NCBI RefSeq assembly: GCF_017357245.1
Contig: NZ_CP071612.1
Location: forward strand, 1,057,001-1,121,000
Length of the DNA: 64,000 bases
Source: Rhizobium bangladeshense
Lineage (GTDB): Bacteria > Pseudomonadota > Alphaproteobacteria > Rhizobiales > Rhizobiaceae
Direction: 5' to 3'
The notes under the pieces are model-generated. The model was given only the letters and a program-made list of their open reading frames with translations, had not been told where the DNA came from and did no database searches. Both the position numbers and the translations under genes were made by a program. Shown one piece after another: positions 1 through 8,197 of the stretch (its first letter is position 1; the number at the start of each line of letters is the position of its first letter).

Positions 1-654
1 GCCGCTCACTTTCGCAGCTTCCTCCTCGCTCGTCGCAAGCCACGTCTGCGTCAGATGCCCCATCTCCAGATCGTCAGGCGCGCCGGCGCCGCCCATTTTG
101 GTCGGCACCCAGCCGGGGTCGACGGCGTTGCTGAGAACATCCGGCCAGTGGCGGGCGATGGCGGCGGAAAGCGTGGCGATGTAGAGCTTGCTTTCGGAAT
201 AGGCTTGGCTGGCGCTCCATGGCCGCTTCTTCCAGTCGATATCGTCAAGCGCGCTGCCGCCGCTGCGGTGCATTCCGCTGGTGAGATAGATCAGCCGGTC
301 AGGCCGTGTGATCCAGGCGGTGAGGAGATAGGGGGCGAGGGTGTTGACTGCCAGCGTCTTGGCGTGACCTTCCGGGGTGTCACCGCGGCTGCGCTCAAGG
401 TAGATGCCAGCATTGTGGATGACGGCGTCCATGCGGCCGATGGCGTTGACCTGCTCGGCGATCGAGCGGGTTTCCGCAGCACTGGCGAGATCGCCGATGA
501 CGAGGCCGAGGGCGGCGGCGGAGGTCTCGGCGATGGCGGCGGCGCGTTCGCGGGAGCGGGCGTGGAGGACGACCTCGTGGCCTTCGCGGATGAGGGTGCG
601 GGCGGCGGCGAGGCCGAGGCCATCGGTGGAACCGGTGATGAAGATGCGGCTCAT
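1..654 (-). CDS. SDR family oxidoreductase, partial (C-terminus outside window)
   Basis: Short-chain dehydrogenase/reductase on the minus strand; 218 codons are present and the frame is still open at base 1. The N-terminus shows the NAD(P)-binding glycine motif TGSTDGLG at residues 7-14, an NAG-type motif (HNAGIY) near residue 85 and the catalytic YSESK near residue 160. These place it in the classical SDR fold, close to the retinol dehydrogenase-like/WW-domain oxidoreductase group. The start is the ATG at 654, preceded by AGGAACC. The substrate cannot be deduced. The next gene toward higher coordinates is over 500 bp away across repeats, so it is probably a single transcription unit or the first gene of an operon leaving the window. 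Confidence 0.85.
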   Translation of the reverse strand, partial: MSRIFITGSTDGLGLAAARTLIREGHEVVLHARSRERAAAIAETSAAALGLVIGDLASAAETRSIAEQVNAIGRMDAVIHNAGIYLERSRGDTPEGHAKTLAVNTLAPYLLTAWITRPDRLIYLTSGMHRSGGSALDDIDWKKRPWSASQAYSESKLYIATLSAAIARHWPDVLSNAVDPGWVPTKMGGAGAPDDLEMGHLTQTWLATSEEEAAKVSG

Positions 655-1182
655 GGAGGTTCCTTTCGCAGGGGCGTGGGGTGGGGGCAGAGTGCTTGGG
701 TATGGGTGCTTGGGTCAAGCCCGAGGACGACGGAGGTAGGGAGGACAGGATCGGCAAGAGGCGAGATGGTGGAGCAATTCCACCAGCGTGTGGGTGCGAT
801 TTTGCCTGTGGTTCTGCCCCTCACCCTAGCCCTCTCCCCGTTCTGACGGGGAGAGGGGACGTGCCCTGCGGAACGTGGGGGAGGGACGGAGAGGGTGCGG
901 CATATCCCCTTCGCCCCGTTTACGGGGAGAAGGTGCCGGCAGGCGGATGAGGGGCGTTTTTTGCGGTGATTTCAGCGGGTTGTCGCAAATACCCGTCGAG
1001 ATCATCGGTGGCGTGCTTGGATCCTCGGCTCAAGGCCGAGGACGACGGAGAGTGGGGTGGGGCTTAGGCTAGAACCGCAAGGCGGGTAATCAGATGATAC
1101 CGCTTCCTCTCTACGTCATTCTACCAAACACGGCTCTTTCGACGTCCGCTCGTCCTCCGACCTCACTCCACCCCAGACCACC
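655..1182. repeat. Intergenic repeat cluster (RIME-like mosaic plus palindromes)
   Basis: No gene is supported here. Bases 816-952 form a two-palindrome mosaic of the kind known as Rhizobium-specific intergenic mosaic elements: inverted CTCTCCCC/GGGGAGAG arms around 832-855, a second CTTCGCCCC.../...GGGGAGAAGG palindrome near 908-933, and the end CGGCAGGCGGATGAGGGGCG. Bases 1017-1047 carry one reverse-oriented copy of the CTCGG-CTCAAGG-CCGAG type palindrome that ends in GACGACGGA. A degraded copy lies at 705-736. The assignment to RIME is from memory of the family. Confidence 0.6.
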
Positions 1183-1797
1183 TCACATCCCCTGCCGCCG
1201 CAGCTCCGCCCCCGCCGCAATCGTCTGCACCAGCTCGTCCACCTCGCGCGCCAGCCGCTCCAGCGGCAGGCCGACGAAGCGGCCTTCGAGGCTGATGCTG
1301 ACCACCCCATGCACCGCGCCGAACAACGTGCGCGCCCGAATGGCGCGGTCTTCGGCCGGCATGTCGGGTTGCAGTTCGGCGAGCGGTTCGGCGATCACGT
1401 CCATCAGGAAGAGGTGTTCGTCGAGGTGCCATTGCGGCGTCGGGCTGGTGGCGGGGGGGAAGTGGTCGAACAGCGCCTTCCAGAGATTGCGGTGTTCCAC
1501 CGCGAAGGCGAGGTAGCCCTGGGCGAGGTTGCGCAGGCGATCGGTCGGGCTTTTGCCCCTGGCCTCGTCAAGCGTCAGCCGGGCCTCCAGCGCCTTCAGC
1601 GTTGCGGAATTCACATGGATGACGAGCTCGGCGAGGTCGGTGAAGACGGTGTAGAGGCCGCCCAGCGCGCAGCCGGCATCCTGGGTGATGTCGCGGGCGC
1701 GCAGGTTGGCAAGGCCGTCGCGGGCGATGCGCTCGCGCGCCGCCTCGATCAGCCGGGCCTTCAGGTCCTCGCGTTTTTCTTCTCGTCTGCCGGCCAT
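1183..1797 (-). CDS. TetR/AcrR family transcriptional regulator, probable repressor of the PspA-YiaAB operon
   Basis: 204-residue regulator. The N-terminal TetR helix-turn-helix (about residues 10-55) includes the recognition segment GGLYTVFTDLAELV; the C-terminal part is a variable ligand domain with HRNLWKALFDHF. The start is the ATG at 1797, preceded by GAAGGGAAA; a longer open frame upstream runs through the operator region and is not used. It is divergent from pspA, and three copies of a 13-bp palindrome lie in the 110 bp between them, so autoregulation and repression of the pspA-yiaAB operon is the likely arrangement. The ligand is unknown. Family assignment is secure; the regulatory target is inferred from position. 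Confidence 0.88.
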   Translation of the reverse strand: MAGRREEKREDLKARLIEAARERIARDGLANLRARDITQDAGCALGGLYTVFTDLAELVIHVNSATLKALEARLTLDEARGKSPTDRLRNLAQGYLAFAVEHRNLWKALFDHFPPATSPTPQWHLDEHLFLMDVIAEPLAELQPDMPAEDRAIRARTLFGAVHGVVSISLEGRFVGLPLERLAREVDELVQTIAAGAELRRQGM

Positions 1798-1819
1798 TAA
1801 CCATTTCCCTTCGAATTTC

Positions 1820-1891
1820 TGAACGACGTTCAAAAAATAGCTTGAACGTCGTTCATGATTCTGCCATAACTCATCTCGTGAACAACGTTCA
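1820..1891. promoter_or_regulatory. Triple TetR operator in the tetR-pspA intergenic region
   Basis: Three copies of TGAAC(G/A)NCGTTCA: 1820-1832 (perfect palindrome), 1843-1855 (perfect palindrome) and 1879-1891 (one mismatch). Centres are 23 and 36 bp apart. On the plus strand TTGAAC (1842-1847) followed 17 bp later by CATAAC (1865-1870) is a plausible promoter for pspA. Site 2 overlaps its -35, site 3 lies just downstream of its -10, and site 1 lies toward tetR, so one protein could control both directions. Confidence 0.75.
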
Positions 1892-1908
1892 TAAACCGGA
1901 GGACAGAA

Positions 1909-2595
1909 ATGTTCAAATTGATTTCCACATTGCTGCGGGGCAGGGCGCATGATGCCGAGCAGGCTTTCGCCGATCGCAACGCCGTGCCGCTGCTGGCCCA
2001 GCAGATCCGTGATGCGGCGCAATCGATCCAGACGGCGCGGCGCAGCGTCGCCGTCGCCATCGCCCAGAACGAGCAGGAGAAGGCGCAGCATCAGACGATC
2101 CTCGCCCGCATCGCCGATCTCGAAACCCGCGCCACCGCGGCACTCACCAAGGGCAATGAAGGCCTGGCGCGGGAAGCGGCCGAGGCGATCGCCTTTCTCG
2201 AGGCCGAGCGCGACGCGTCGGAACAGGCGCAGAGCCAGTTCACCACATCGATCGCCAAGCTGAAGGGCATCGTCAGGGATGCCGAGGCGCGGCTGCAGGC
2301 GCTGCAGCGCGGTGAGCGGCTGGCCCGCGCCACGCAAGAGGCGCAGAAGCTCGATGTCGCAGTCGCCGGCCCCGGCCTCGCGACGCTCGACGAAGCCGAC
2401 GAGACGCTGGCCAGGCTTCGCCTTCGCCAGAGCCAGAACGAGCTGACGGCGGCGGCGCTGAAGGAGATGGAAAGCGCCACGCGGCCGGCCGGCATCATCG
2501 AAAAGCTTGCCAATGCCGGCTGCGGCGCGCCGCTCACCTCATCGGCCGATGACGTGCTCGCCCGGTTAAAGAGCCGCATCACGCCGGCCGCCTGA
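1909..2595 (+). CDS. pspA: PspA/IM30 family protein (membrane-stress coat protein)
   Basis: 228 residues, the usual PspA/Vipp1 length. It is predicted to be almost entirely alpha-helical coiled coil, with Ala/Glu/Gln-rich heptads across residues 25-190. The start MFKLISTLLRGRAHDAEQAF matches the family's amphipathic N-terminal helix. PspA-family proteins polymerise on the inner face of the cytoplasmic membrane and stabilise it under stress. The ATG at 1909 has a good ribosome site (GGAGGA, 1898-1903). It is followed after 46 bp by a YiaAB membrane protein and divergently transcribed from a TetR regulator. No PspF or sigma-54 element is visible, so control appears to be TetR-based, unlike the enterobacterial psp system. 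Confidence 0.85.
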   Translation: MFKLISTLLRGRAHDAEQAFADRNAVPLLAQQIRDAAQSIQTARRSVAVAIAQNEQEKAQHQTILARIADLETRATAALTKGNEGLAREAAEAIAFLEAERDASEQAQSQFTTSIAKLKGIVRDAEARLQALQRGERLARATQEAQKLDVAVAGPGLATLDEADETLARLRLRQSQNELTAAALKEMESATRPAGIIEKLANAGCGAPLTSSADDVLARLKSRITPAA

Positions 2596-2641
2596 CATCG
2601 TCATCCCACCATCCACCCCTAGAAATTAAAGGGTCACTGAA

Positions 2642-2923
2642 ATGAACGACAGTTTCCAGAAACATTCCGCCAGCTGGGTCAGCTTCTCCTACATCTCCTT
2701 CGGCGCCGCCGCCTTCATGCTGGCGCTCGGCCTCTACATGATGCCGCTCGATCTTTGGGGGAAGGGCTATCTCGCCATGGGCATATTGATGCTGGTGCAG
2801 ACGACGGTGAATATCACCAAGACGCTGCGCGACAATGCCGAATCCGAGAAGCTGATCCGCAAGGTCGAGGATGCCCGCACCGAAAAGCTGCTGGTCAAAT
2901 TCAATCGTAGCGATGAAGATTGA
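2642..2923 (+). CDS. YiaA/YiaB family inner-membrane protein
   Basis: 93 residues with two predicted membrane helices (about 12-34 and 41-60) joined by a tight turn containing GKGYLAMG, the pattern of the YiaAB two-helix domain. A charged cytoplasmic tail (ESEKLIRKVEDARTEKLL) follows. It lies 46 bp downstream of pspA on the same strand and is presumably cotranscribed under the same TetR repressor. PspA proteins need membrane partners (PspB/C in enterics); YiaAB could play that part here, but this is inference. The ATG at 2642 follows an AAAGGGTCACTGAA leader. Confidence 0.82.
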   Translation: MNDSFQKHSASWVSFSYISFGAAAFMLALGLYMMPLDLWGKGYLAMGILMLVQTTVNITKTLRDNAESEKLIRKVEDARTEKLLVKFNRSDED

Positions 2924-2941
2924 TCTTCCTTAACCACATCG

Positions 2942-2981
2942 CAGAGTTGTTATCGCGCTCAACTTTTGCGTAACAACTCTG
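2942..2981. promoter_or_regulatory. Perfect 11-bp inverted repeat between yiaAB and the acyltransferase gene
   Basis: CAGAGTTGTTA at 2942-2952 is mirrored exactly by TAACAACTCTG at 2971-2981 with an 18-nt loop. No T-run follows, so a simple intrinsic terminator is unlikely. It ends 34 bp before the GTG start at 3016. It could be an operator for a dimeric regulator or an mRNA stem in the leader. Confidence 0.5.
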
Positions 2982-3015
2982 TGGCCTTCTCTGCCCACCA
3001 AAAGAGGGTCCCGCC

Positions 3016-6000
3016 GTGCAAACCAATCTGATGACATCGCGGAAATTCGCGCCGCTGTTCTGGACGCAGTTCCTGACCGCCTTCAACGACAATTTCCTCA
3101 AGAATACTTTGGTATTCCTCATCCTCTTCAAGATGTCGGCGAGCGAGGGGGCAGCACTGGCGACGCTGGCCGGCGTCATCCTCATCGTGCCCTTCCTGCT
3201 GCTTTCGGCGCTGGGCGGCGAGATCGCCGACAAGCACGACAAGGCCAAAATCGCCGAGCTGTTGAAACGTTGCGAGATCGGCATCGCCGCCCTTGCCGTC
3301 GTCGGCCTCGGCTTCTCCTCCATTTCAGTGCTGATGGTGGCGCTCTTCGGCTTCGGCGTCGTCTCGGCGCTGTTCGGGCCGATCAAATACGGCATCCTGC
3401 CCGATCATCTCGAACGCCGCGACCTGCCGAAGGCCAATGCCTGGATCGAGGGCGGCACCTTCATCGCCATTCTCGGCGGCACGATCATCGCAGCCCTTGC
3501 CTTTTCCAGCGGCGACAATGTGCTGCTGTTCGGCTCGATGATGATGGGGCTGTCGCTGCTCTGCTGGCTTTCGGCCCGGATGATCCCGCCGACAGGCTCC
3601 AAGGCGCCGGATCTTCAGATCGACCGCAATGTCATCCGCTCCAGCTACACGCTGGTCATGGAAATCCGTGAGGACAAGAGGCTGTGGCGTTCGGCGCTGA
3701 TGAACTGCTGGTTCTGGCTGGTCGGCGCCTTCATTCTCTCCATCCTGCCGACCATGGTGACCGAGCTGCTGGGTGGCTCCGAGCTCGTCGTGCCGGCCTA
3801 TCTCACCGTTTTTGCGATCGCCGTCGCCGTCGGCTCCGGCATCGCCGCCTGGATGTCGGCGGGCCGCATCGTGCTGCTGCCGGCCCCGGTCGGCACCGCG
3901 CTGCTCGGCCTCTTCAGCCTCGATCTCGCCTGGAACCTCTGGGGATTGGCTTCGACCTCGCACGCGACGACCATCCTCGCCTTTTTCGCCGGCGAAAATA
4001 CCATCCGCGTCGCCATCGATCTCGCCGGCATGGCGATCTCGGGCGCCTTCATCGCCGTTCCCACTTTCGCCGGCCTGCAGAGCTGGGCGCATGAAGATCG
4101 CCGCGCCCGCGTCATCGGCGCCGCCAACGTGCTTTCGGCGCTGTTCATCACCGTCGGCCTCGGTCTCGTCGCCGTCATCCAGGCGCTCGGCGCCAGCATT
4201 CCTCAGATCCTGATCGGCCTCGGCATCGTCAATTTCGCTGTCGCCTGGCTGATGCTGAAGACGCTGCCGACCAATGCCTTCCGCGATTTCATCTCGATCC
4301 TGTTCCGCGCCTTCATGCGGCTCGAGGTCGAGGGGCTGGAGAATATCAAGAAGGCCGGCCCGGCGCCGATCATTGCGCTGAACCATGTCAGCCTGCTCGA
4401 TGGGGCCTTGGCGCTCGCCATCACCGAGGAAGAGCCCACCTTTGCCGTCGATTACAAGATCGCCCAGGCTTGGTGGGTGCGCCCCTTCCTGAAAATGTGC
4501 AAATTCCTGCCGCTCGACCCGACAAAGCCGATGGCGACGCGCTCGCTGATCAAGGTGGCGCAGGAAGGCAGCCCGATCGGCATCTTCCCCGAAGGCCGGC
4601 TGACGGTGACCGGCACGCTGATGAAGGTCTATGACGGTGCGGCCATGGTCGCCGACAAGACCGGCTCGATGGTGGTGCCGGTCAAGATCGACGGGCTGGA
4701 GAAGACCTATTTCTCCTACCTCGACAACGGCAAGATCCGCCGCCGGCTGTTTCCCAAGGTCAAGGTCACCATTCTCGAGCCGGTGAAGCTCGAGGTGGAG
4801 CCGGAGCTGAAAGGCCGCAAGCGCCGCACGGCGGCGGGTGCCGCCCTCTACCAGGTGATGTCGAACCTGCTGTTCCGCACCGCCGATACCTCGTCCACCG
4901 TGTTCGACCGCGTCGTTCAGGCCGGCCGCGAATTCGGCATGGGCAAGCTCGCCGTCGAAGATCCGGTCACCGGCCGGCTGACCTATGGCAAGCTGCTGAC
5001 CGGTGCCGCCGTGCTCGGCGCCAAGTTCCGCGCCCGTTTCCCGGAGAAGAACCTCGGCGTCATGCTGCCGAATGCCAATGGCGCCGCCGCCACCATTCTC
5101 GGCGTCATGACGGCGGGCAAGGTTCCGGCGATGCTGAACTTCACCGCCGGTGCCACCAATATCCTCTCTGCCTGCAAGGCGGCTGAGGTGAAACACGTGC
5201 TGACCTCGCGCGCCTTCGTCGCCCAGGCCAAACTCGGTCCTGTGATCGAGGAGCTGGAAAAGCAGCTGACGGTCGTCTGGCTCGATGATCTGAGAGCCGA
5301 AATCTCATTCAAGGACAAGCTCATCGGCCTGCTCCGCAAGGCCCGGCCGCTCGTCAAGCGCCAGGCCGACGATCCGGCCGTCATCCTCTTTACGTCAGGC
5401 TCGGAAGGCACGCCGAAGGGCGTGGTGCTGACCCACCGCAACATCCTGTCGAACGCCGCCCAGGCCGCCGCCCGCATCGATTTCCACAGCGGCGACAAGG
5501 TGTTCAACATCCTGCCCGTCTTCCATTCCTTCGGGCTGACGGCCGGCACCGTGCTGCCGCTGATCTCGGGCGTGCCGGTCTATTTCTATCCCTCGCCGCT
5601 GCATTACCGCATCGTGCCGGAGCTGATCTATGTCTCCAATGCCACGATCATCTTCGGCACCGACACCTTCCTCAACGGTTATGCCAGGACGGCGCATCCT
5701 TACGATTTCCGCTCGATCCGCTACATCTTCTCCGGCGCCGAGCCGGTGAAGGCTTCGACCCGCCACACCTATATGGAAAAATTCGGCCTGCGCATCCTCG
5801 AAGGTTACGGCGTCACCGAGACCGCGCCTGTCATCTCGATCAACACGCCGATGTACAACCGCTCCGGCACGGTCGGCAAAATCCTGCCGGGCATGGAATG
5901 GAAGCTCGAGCCGGTGCCCGGCATCGACGAGGGCGGCCGGCTGCATGTGCGCGGCGCCAATGTCATGGCCGGTTATCTCCGTGCCGAAAAGCCCGGCGTG

Positions 6001-6411
6001 CTCGAGCCGCTCGCCGATGGCTGGCACGACACCGGCGACATCGTCAGCATCGACGAGGACGGCTTCGTCAAGATCCGCGGCCGCGCCAAGCGCTTCGCCA
6101 AGATCGGCGGCGAAATGGTGTCGCTGGCGGCGATCGAGGCGCTTGCCGCCGAGCTCTGGCCGGGCGCACTCTCGGTCGTCTCGTCGCTCCCCGACGCCAA
6201 GAAGGGCGAGCGCCTGGTGCTGCTCACCGACGCGCCGACCGCCACCCGCCCCGAATTCCTCGCCTTCGCCAAATCGAAGGGCGCCATGGACATGATGGTC
6301 CCGGCCGAGGTCACCATCGGCAAGGTGCCGGTGCTGGGCTCCGGCAAGGTCGATTTCGTCGCGGCGCGCAAGCTGGCGGAGGGGGCGGTGCAGAAGGAGG
6401 AGGCGGCGTAG
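3016..6411 (+). CDS. aas: LplT-Aas type fusion: lysophospholipid MFS flippase / PlsC acyltransferase / acyl-ACP synthetase
   Basis: 1131 codons with three domains. Residues about 1-420 form an MFS-type membrane domain (starts with FWTQFLTAFNDNFLKN), resembling the lysophospholipid flippase LplT. Residues about 430-620 are a PlsC acyltransferase with the NHVSLLD (HX4D) motif and FPEGRLT. Residues about 660-1110 are an AMP-forming acyl-ACP/CoA synthetase with FTSGSEGTPKGV, YGVTETAP and DTGDI. Together they would import lysophospholipid, activate a fatty acid and re-acylate the lipid at the inner membrane. In E. coli these are two proteins, LplT and Aas. GTG start at 3016, chosen because GAGGG (3004-3008) is correctly spaced; the ATG at 3031 has no ribosome site. 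It lies downstream of the PspA-YiaAB genes, consistent with membrane repair. Confidence 0.9.
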   Translation: MQTNLMTSRKFAPLFWTQFLTAFNDNFLKNTLVFLILFKMSASEGAALATLAGVILIVPFLLLSALGGEIADKHDKAKIAELLKRCEIGIAALAVVGLGFSSISVLMVALFGFGVVSALFGPIKYGILPDHLERRDLPKANAWIEGGTFIAILGGTIIAALAFSSGDNVLLFGSMMMGLSLLCWLSARMIPPTGSKAPDLQIDRNVIRSSYTLVMEIREDKRLWRSALMNCWFWLVGAFILSILPTMVTELLGGSELVVPAYLTVFAIAVAVGSGIAAWMSAGRIVLLPAPVGTALLGLFSLDLAWNLWGLASTSHATTILAFFAGENTIRVAIDLAGMAISGAFIAVPTFAGLQSWAHEDRRARVIGAANVLSALFITVGLGLVAVIQALGASIPQILIGLGIVNFAVAWLMLKTLPTNAFRDFISILFRAFMRLEVEGLENIKKAGPAPIIALNHVSLLDGALALAITEEEPTFAVDYKIAQAWWVRPFLKMCKFLPLDPTKPMATRSLIKVAQEGSPIGIFPEGRLTVTGTLMKVYDGAAMVADKTGSMVVPVKIDGLEKTYFSYLDNGKIRRRLFPKVKVTILEPVKLEVEPELKGRKRRTAAGAALYQVMSNLLFRTADTSSTVFDRVVQAGREFGMGKLAVEDPVTGRLTYGKLLTGAAVLGAKFRARFPEKNLGVMLPNANGAAATILGVMTAGKVPAMLNFTAGATNILSACKAAEVKHVLTSRAFVAQAKLGPVIEELEKQLTVVWLDDLRAEISFKDKLIGLLRKARPLVKRQADDPAVILFTSGSEGTPKGVVLTHRNILSNAAQAAARIDFHSGDKVFNILPVFHSFGLTAGTVLPLISGVPVYFYPSPLHYRIVPELIYVSNATIIFGTDTFLNGYARTAHPYDFRSIRYIFSGAEPVKASTRHTYMEKFGLRILEGYGVTETAPVISINTPMYNRSGTVGKILPGMEWKLEPVPGIDEGGRLHVRGANVMAGYLRAEKPGVLEPLADGWHDTGDIVSIDEDGFVKIRGRAKRFAKIGGEMVSLAAIEALAAELWPGALSVVSSLPDAKKGERLVLLTDAPTATRPEFLAFAKSKGAMDMMVPAEVTIGKVPVLGSGKVDFVAARKLAEGAVQKEEAA

Positions 6412-6720
6412 CGCTTGCGTTGGGTTGGGGGAGGGCGCCAGCTCTCCTCCGTCATCCCAGGGCTCGACCCTGGGATCCATGCGGGCGGCGCTGAGGCTTG
6501 TGTGGCGCTGCATCTGCCGAACCTTCCTCACCGCTGTTGAGCCGATGCGCCGCGGTACCACATCGCATCCGCGCTGGCCGGATTTATGCATCCCGGCACC
6601 ACCTTTCCCCTGCGTTGGCGGCTTATGCGGGCACCACCTCGCTTCCGCGTTGGCGGCTTTATGTATTCCAGCGCCACCTCTCGTCCGCGCCGGCTTGTGC
6701 GTCCGGCACCACCTCTCCTC

Positions 6721-6850
6721 CGTCATCCCAGGGCTTGACCCTGGGATCCATGCGGCTGGCACTACGTGAATTGATGGAGGCCGTCTGCGGGAAATTAGTA
6801 AAGCCGCGTGGGTGGCTGTGGATCCCAGGGTCAAGCCCTGGGATGACGGA
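6721..6850 (+). repeat. Composite palindrome unit U1
   Basis: Forward palindrome at 6721-6750, core TGCGGCTGGCACTACG...GTGGGTGGCTGTG, reverse palindrome at 6821-6850. The two ends are inverted repeats of each other of about 30 bp and each is itself a hairpin. Confidence 0.8.
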
Positions 6851-7074
6851 GTGTGGGGTTGGCGTTCTCGCCCAGCGCGCCGCCGGTGCAGCTTATGCGA
6901 CGCTTTTGCCGCAGCCGAGGCGAGCTTTTGGCGCAGCACCGCCGGCGAAGGGTGAGGCGCCGCTTTCGTGGCTCCATCGCGCCGGTGAGGCTTTGTGTCG
7001 AGGCACCACCTCTCCTCCGTCAGAAGCTTAATCGCGCCTGCGGAGGCGGCCTGTTCAGCCACCACCTCTCCTCC

Positions 7075-7203
7075 GTCATCCCAGGGCTTGACCCTGGGAT
7101 CCATGCGGCTGGCTCTGCGGGAATTGATTTGTGCCGCTGAGGGAAAACAATTGAAGACGCGCGCCTGTCTGTGGCTCCCAGGGTCAAGCCCTGGGATGAC
7201 GGA
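7075..7203 (+). repeat. Composite palindrome unit U2
   Basis: Same architecture as U1: forward palindrome about 7075-7103, core TGCGGCTGGCTCTGCG...GCGCCTGTCTGTG, reverse palindrome 7174-7203. It starts 354 bp after U1. Confidence 0.8.
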
Positions 7204-7396
7204 GTGTGGGGTTGGCGTTCTCGCCAAATGCACTGCTGGCGCAGCTTAAGAGCCGGCGCAGCTTGTGGGATGTCGCCTTTGCCGAGGCTTCATCGCCGCT
7301 GCTGAGCCGATGGGTCACGGCACCACCTCCGGGTTGTGCGTCCCGGCACCACCTCTCGTCCGCGCCGTCTTGTGCGTCCCGCCACCACCTCTCCTC

Positions 7397-7526
7397 CGTC
7401 ATCCCAGGGCTTGACCCTGGGATCCATGCGGCTGGCACTCGTGGACTGATCGCCTCCAACTGCAGGGAAACAACTGAAGCCGCGTGCCTGGCTGTGGATC
7501 CCAGGGTCAAGCCCTGGGATGACGGA
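7397..7526 (+). repeat. Composite palindrome unit U3
   Basis: Forward palindrome 7397-7426, core TGCGGCTGGCACTCG...CGTGCCTGGCTGTG, reverse palindrome 7497-7526. It starts 322 bp after U2. Confidence 0.8.
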
Positions 7527-7799
7527 GTGTGGGGTTGGCGTTCTCGACCAAATGCACCGCTGGCGCAGCTTGAGAACCGGCGCAGATTGTGCGGCGTCGC
7601 TTTTGCCGAGGCTTGTGCGGCGCCGCTTTGCCGCAGCTTCCTCACCGTTGCTGAGCCGATGCGTTGCGGCACACCTCGCTTCCGCGCTGGCGCACTTATG
7701 CCTCCCGCCACCACCTCCCGTCCACGCGGGTGGACTTATGCGTCCCGGCACCACCCCTCGTCCGCGCCGGCTTGTGCGTTCCGCCACCACCTCTCCTCC

Positions 7800-8197
7800 G
7801 TCATCCCAGGGCTTGACCCTGGGATCCATGCGGCTGGCGCTGCAGGAGACGCGGCCGGCATTACCCCAGCGTAAGATAGAGATCTTCCCACTCGGGATTC
7901 ATCGCCTCGACCAGGTCGATCTTCCATTGCCGGTTCCACCGCTTCAACGATTTCTCGCGCTGGATCGCGCTGCCGATGTCCCAATGCTCCTCGTACCAGA
8001 CGAGGCGGGTGCAGCCATATTTCCAGGCAAAACCCGGCGTCAGCCCTTCGCGGTGCTCATAGATGCGGCGCTCCAGATCGGAGGTCACGCCGATATAGAG
8101 CGTACCGTTTTTCTGGTTGGTGATGATGTAAACATATCCTGCCATTTGCGCAGAGTGCCTGGTCGTGGATCCCAGGGTCAAGCCCTGGGATGACGGA
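7800..8197. mobile_element. Composite palindrome unit U4 carrying a GIY-YIG gene (putative mobile unit)
   Basis: A forward palindrome (7800-7829) is followed by the same left linker as the short units (TGCGGCTGGCGCTGCAGGAG), then the complete GIY-YIG gene (7861-8145, minus strand), then the same right linker (GTGCCTGGTCGTG) and a reverse palindrome (8168-8197). The core is therefore about 338 nt instead of about 70 nt, with the ends unchanged. Either the gene inserted into a short unit, or short units are internal-deletion derivatives of this one. Mobility is inferred, not shown. Confidence 0.5.
7861..8145 (-). CDS. GIY-YIG nuclease family protein
   Basis: 94 residues making up a single stand-alone GIY-YIG domain: MAGYVYIITNQKNGTLYIGV gives the YVYI...LYIGVT motif, followed by the conserved Arg in DLERRIYEHREG and the Glu-bearing stretch REKSLKRWNRQWKIDLVEAMNPEWEDLY. 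The fold cleaves DNA with a single metal ion. The ATG at 8145 was chosen because the domain begins right there; a longer frame upstream reads through the palindrome. The gene sits inside a composite palindrome unit whose ends match the gene-less copies around it. Small GIY-YIG proteins of this type are common in rhizobia; the biological role is unknown to me. Confidence 0.9.
   Translation of the reverse strand: MAGYVYIITNQKNGTLYIGVTSDLERRIYEHREGLTPGFAWKYGCTRLVWYEEHWDIGSAIQREKSLKRWNRQWKIDLVEAMNPEWEDLYLTLG

Larger units (their letters stand above)
6412..7799. repeat. Palindrome/minisatellite mosaic, left part (units U0-U3)
   Basis: No gene is supported. The stretch is a tandem array of imperfect blocks of about 320-400 bp. 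Each block has a ~38-bp minisatellite with the core CCCGGCACCACCTCTC, a forward palindrome (arms TCCCAGGG/CCCTGGGA, 5-nt loop), a core of about 70 nt beginning TGCGGCTGGC, a reverse palindrome, and a flank beginning GTGTGGGGTTGGCGTTCTCG. The forward palindrome at 6451-6480 (U0) has no reverse partner. Minisatellite runs lie at about 6571-6720, 7311-7396 and 7671-7799. Short open frames across it are produced by the repeats. Confidence 0.8.

Noticed and set aside
55..846. 263-codon open frame antisense to the partial SDR
   Set aside because: The minus frame has complete SDR motifs; the plus frame is low-complexity Gly/Ala.
3325..5196. 623-codon open frame antisense to the LplT-Aas gene
   Set aside because: Composition is Gly/Arg/His/Asp-rich and without family features; the plus frame is a clear multi-domain protein.
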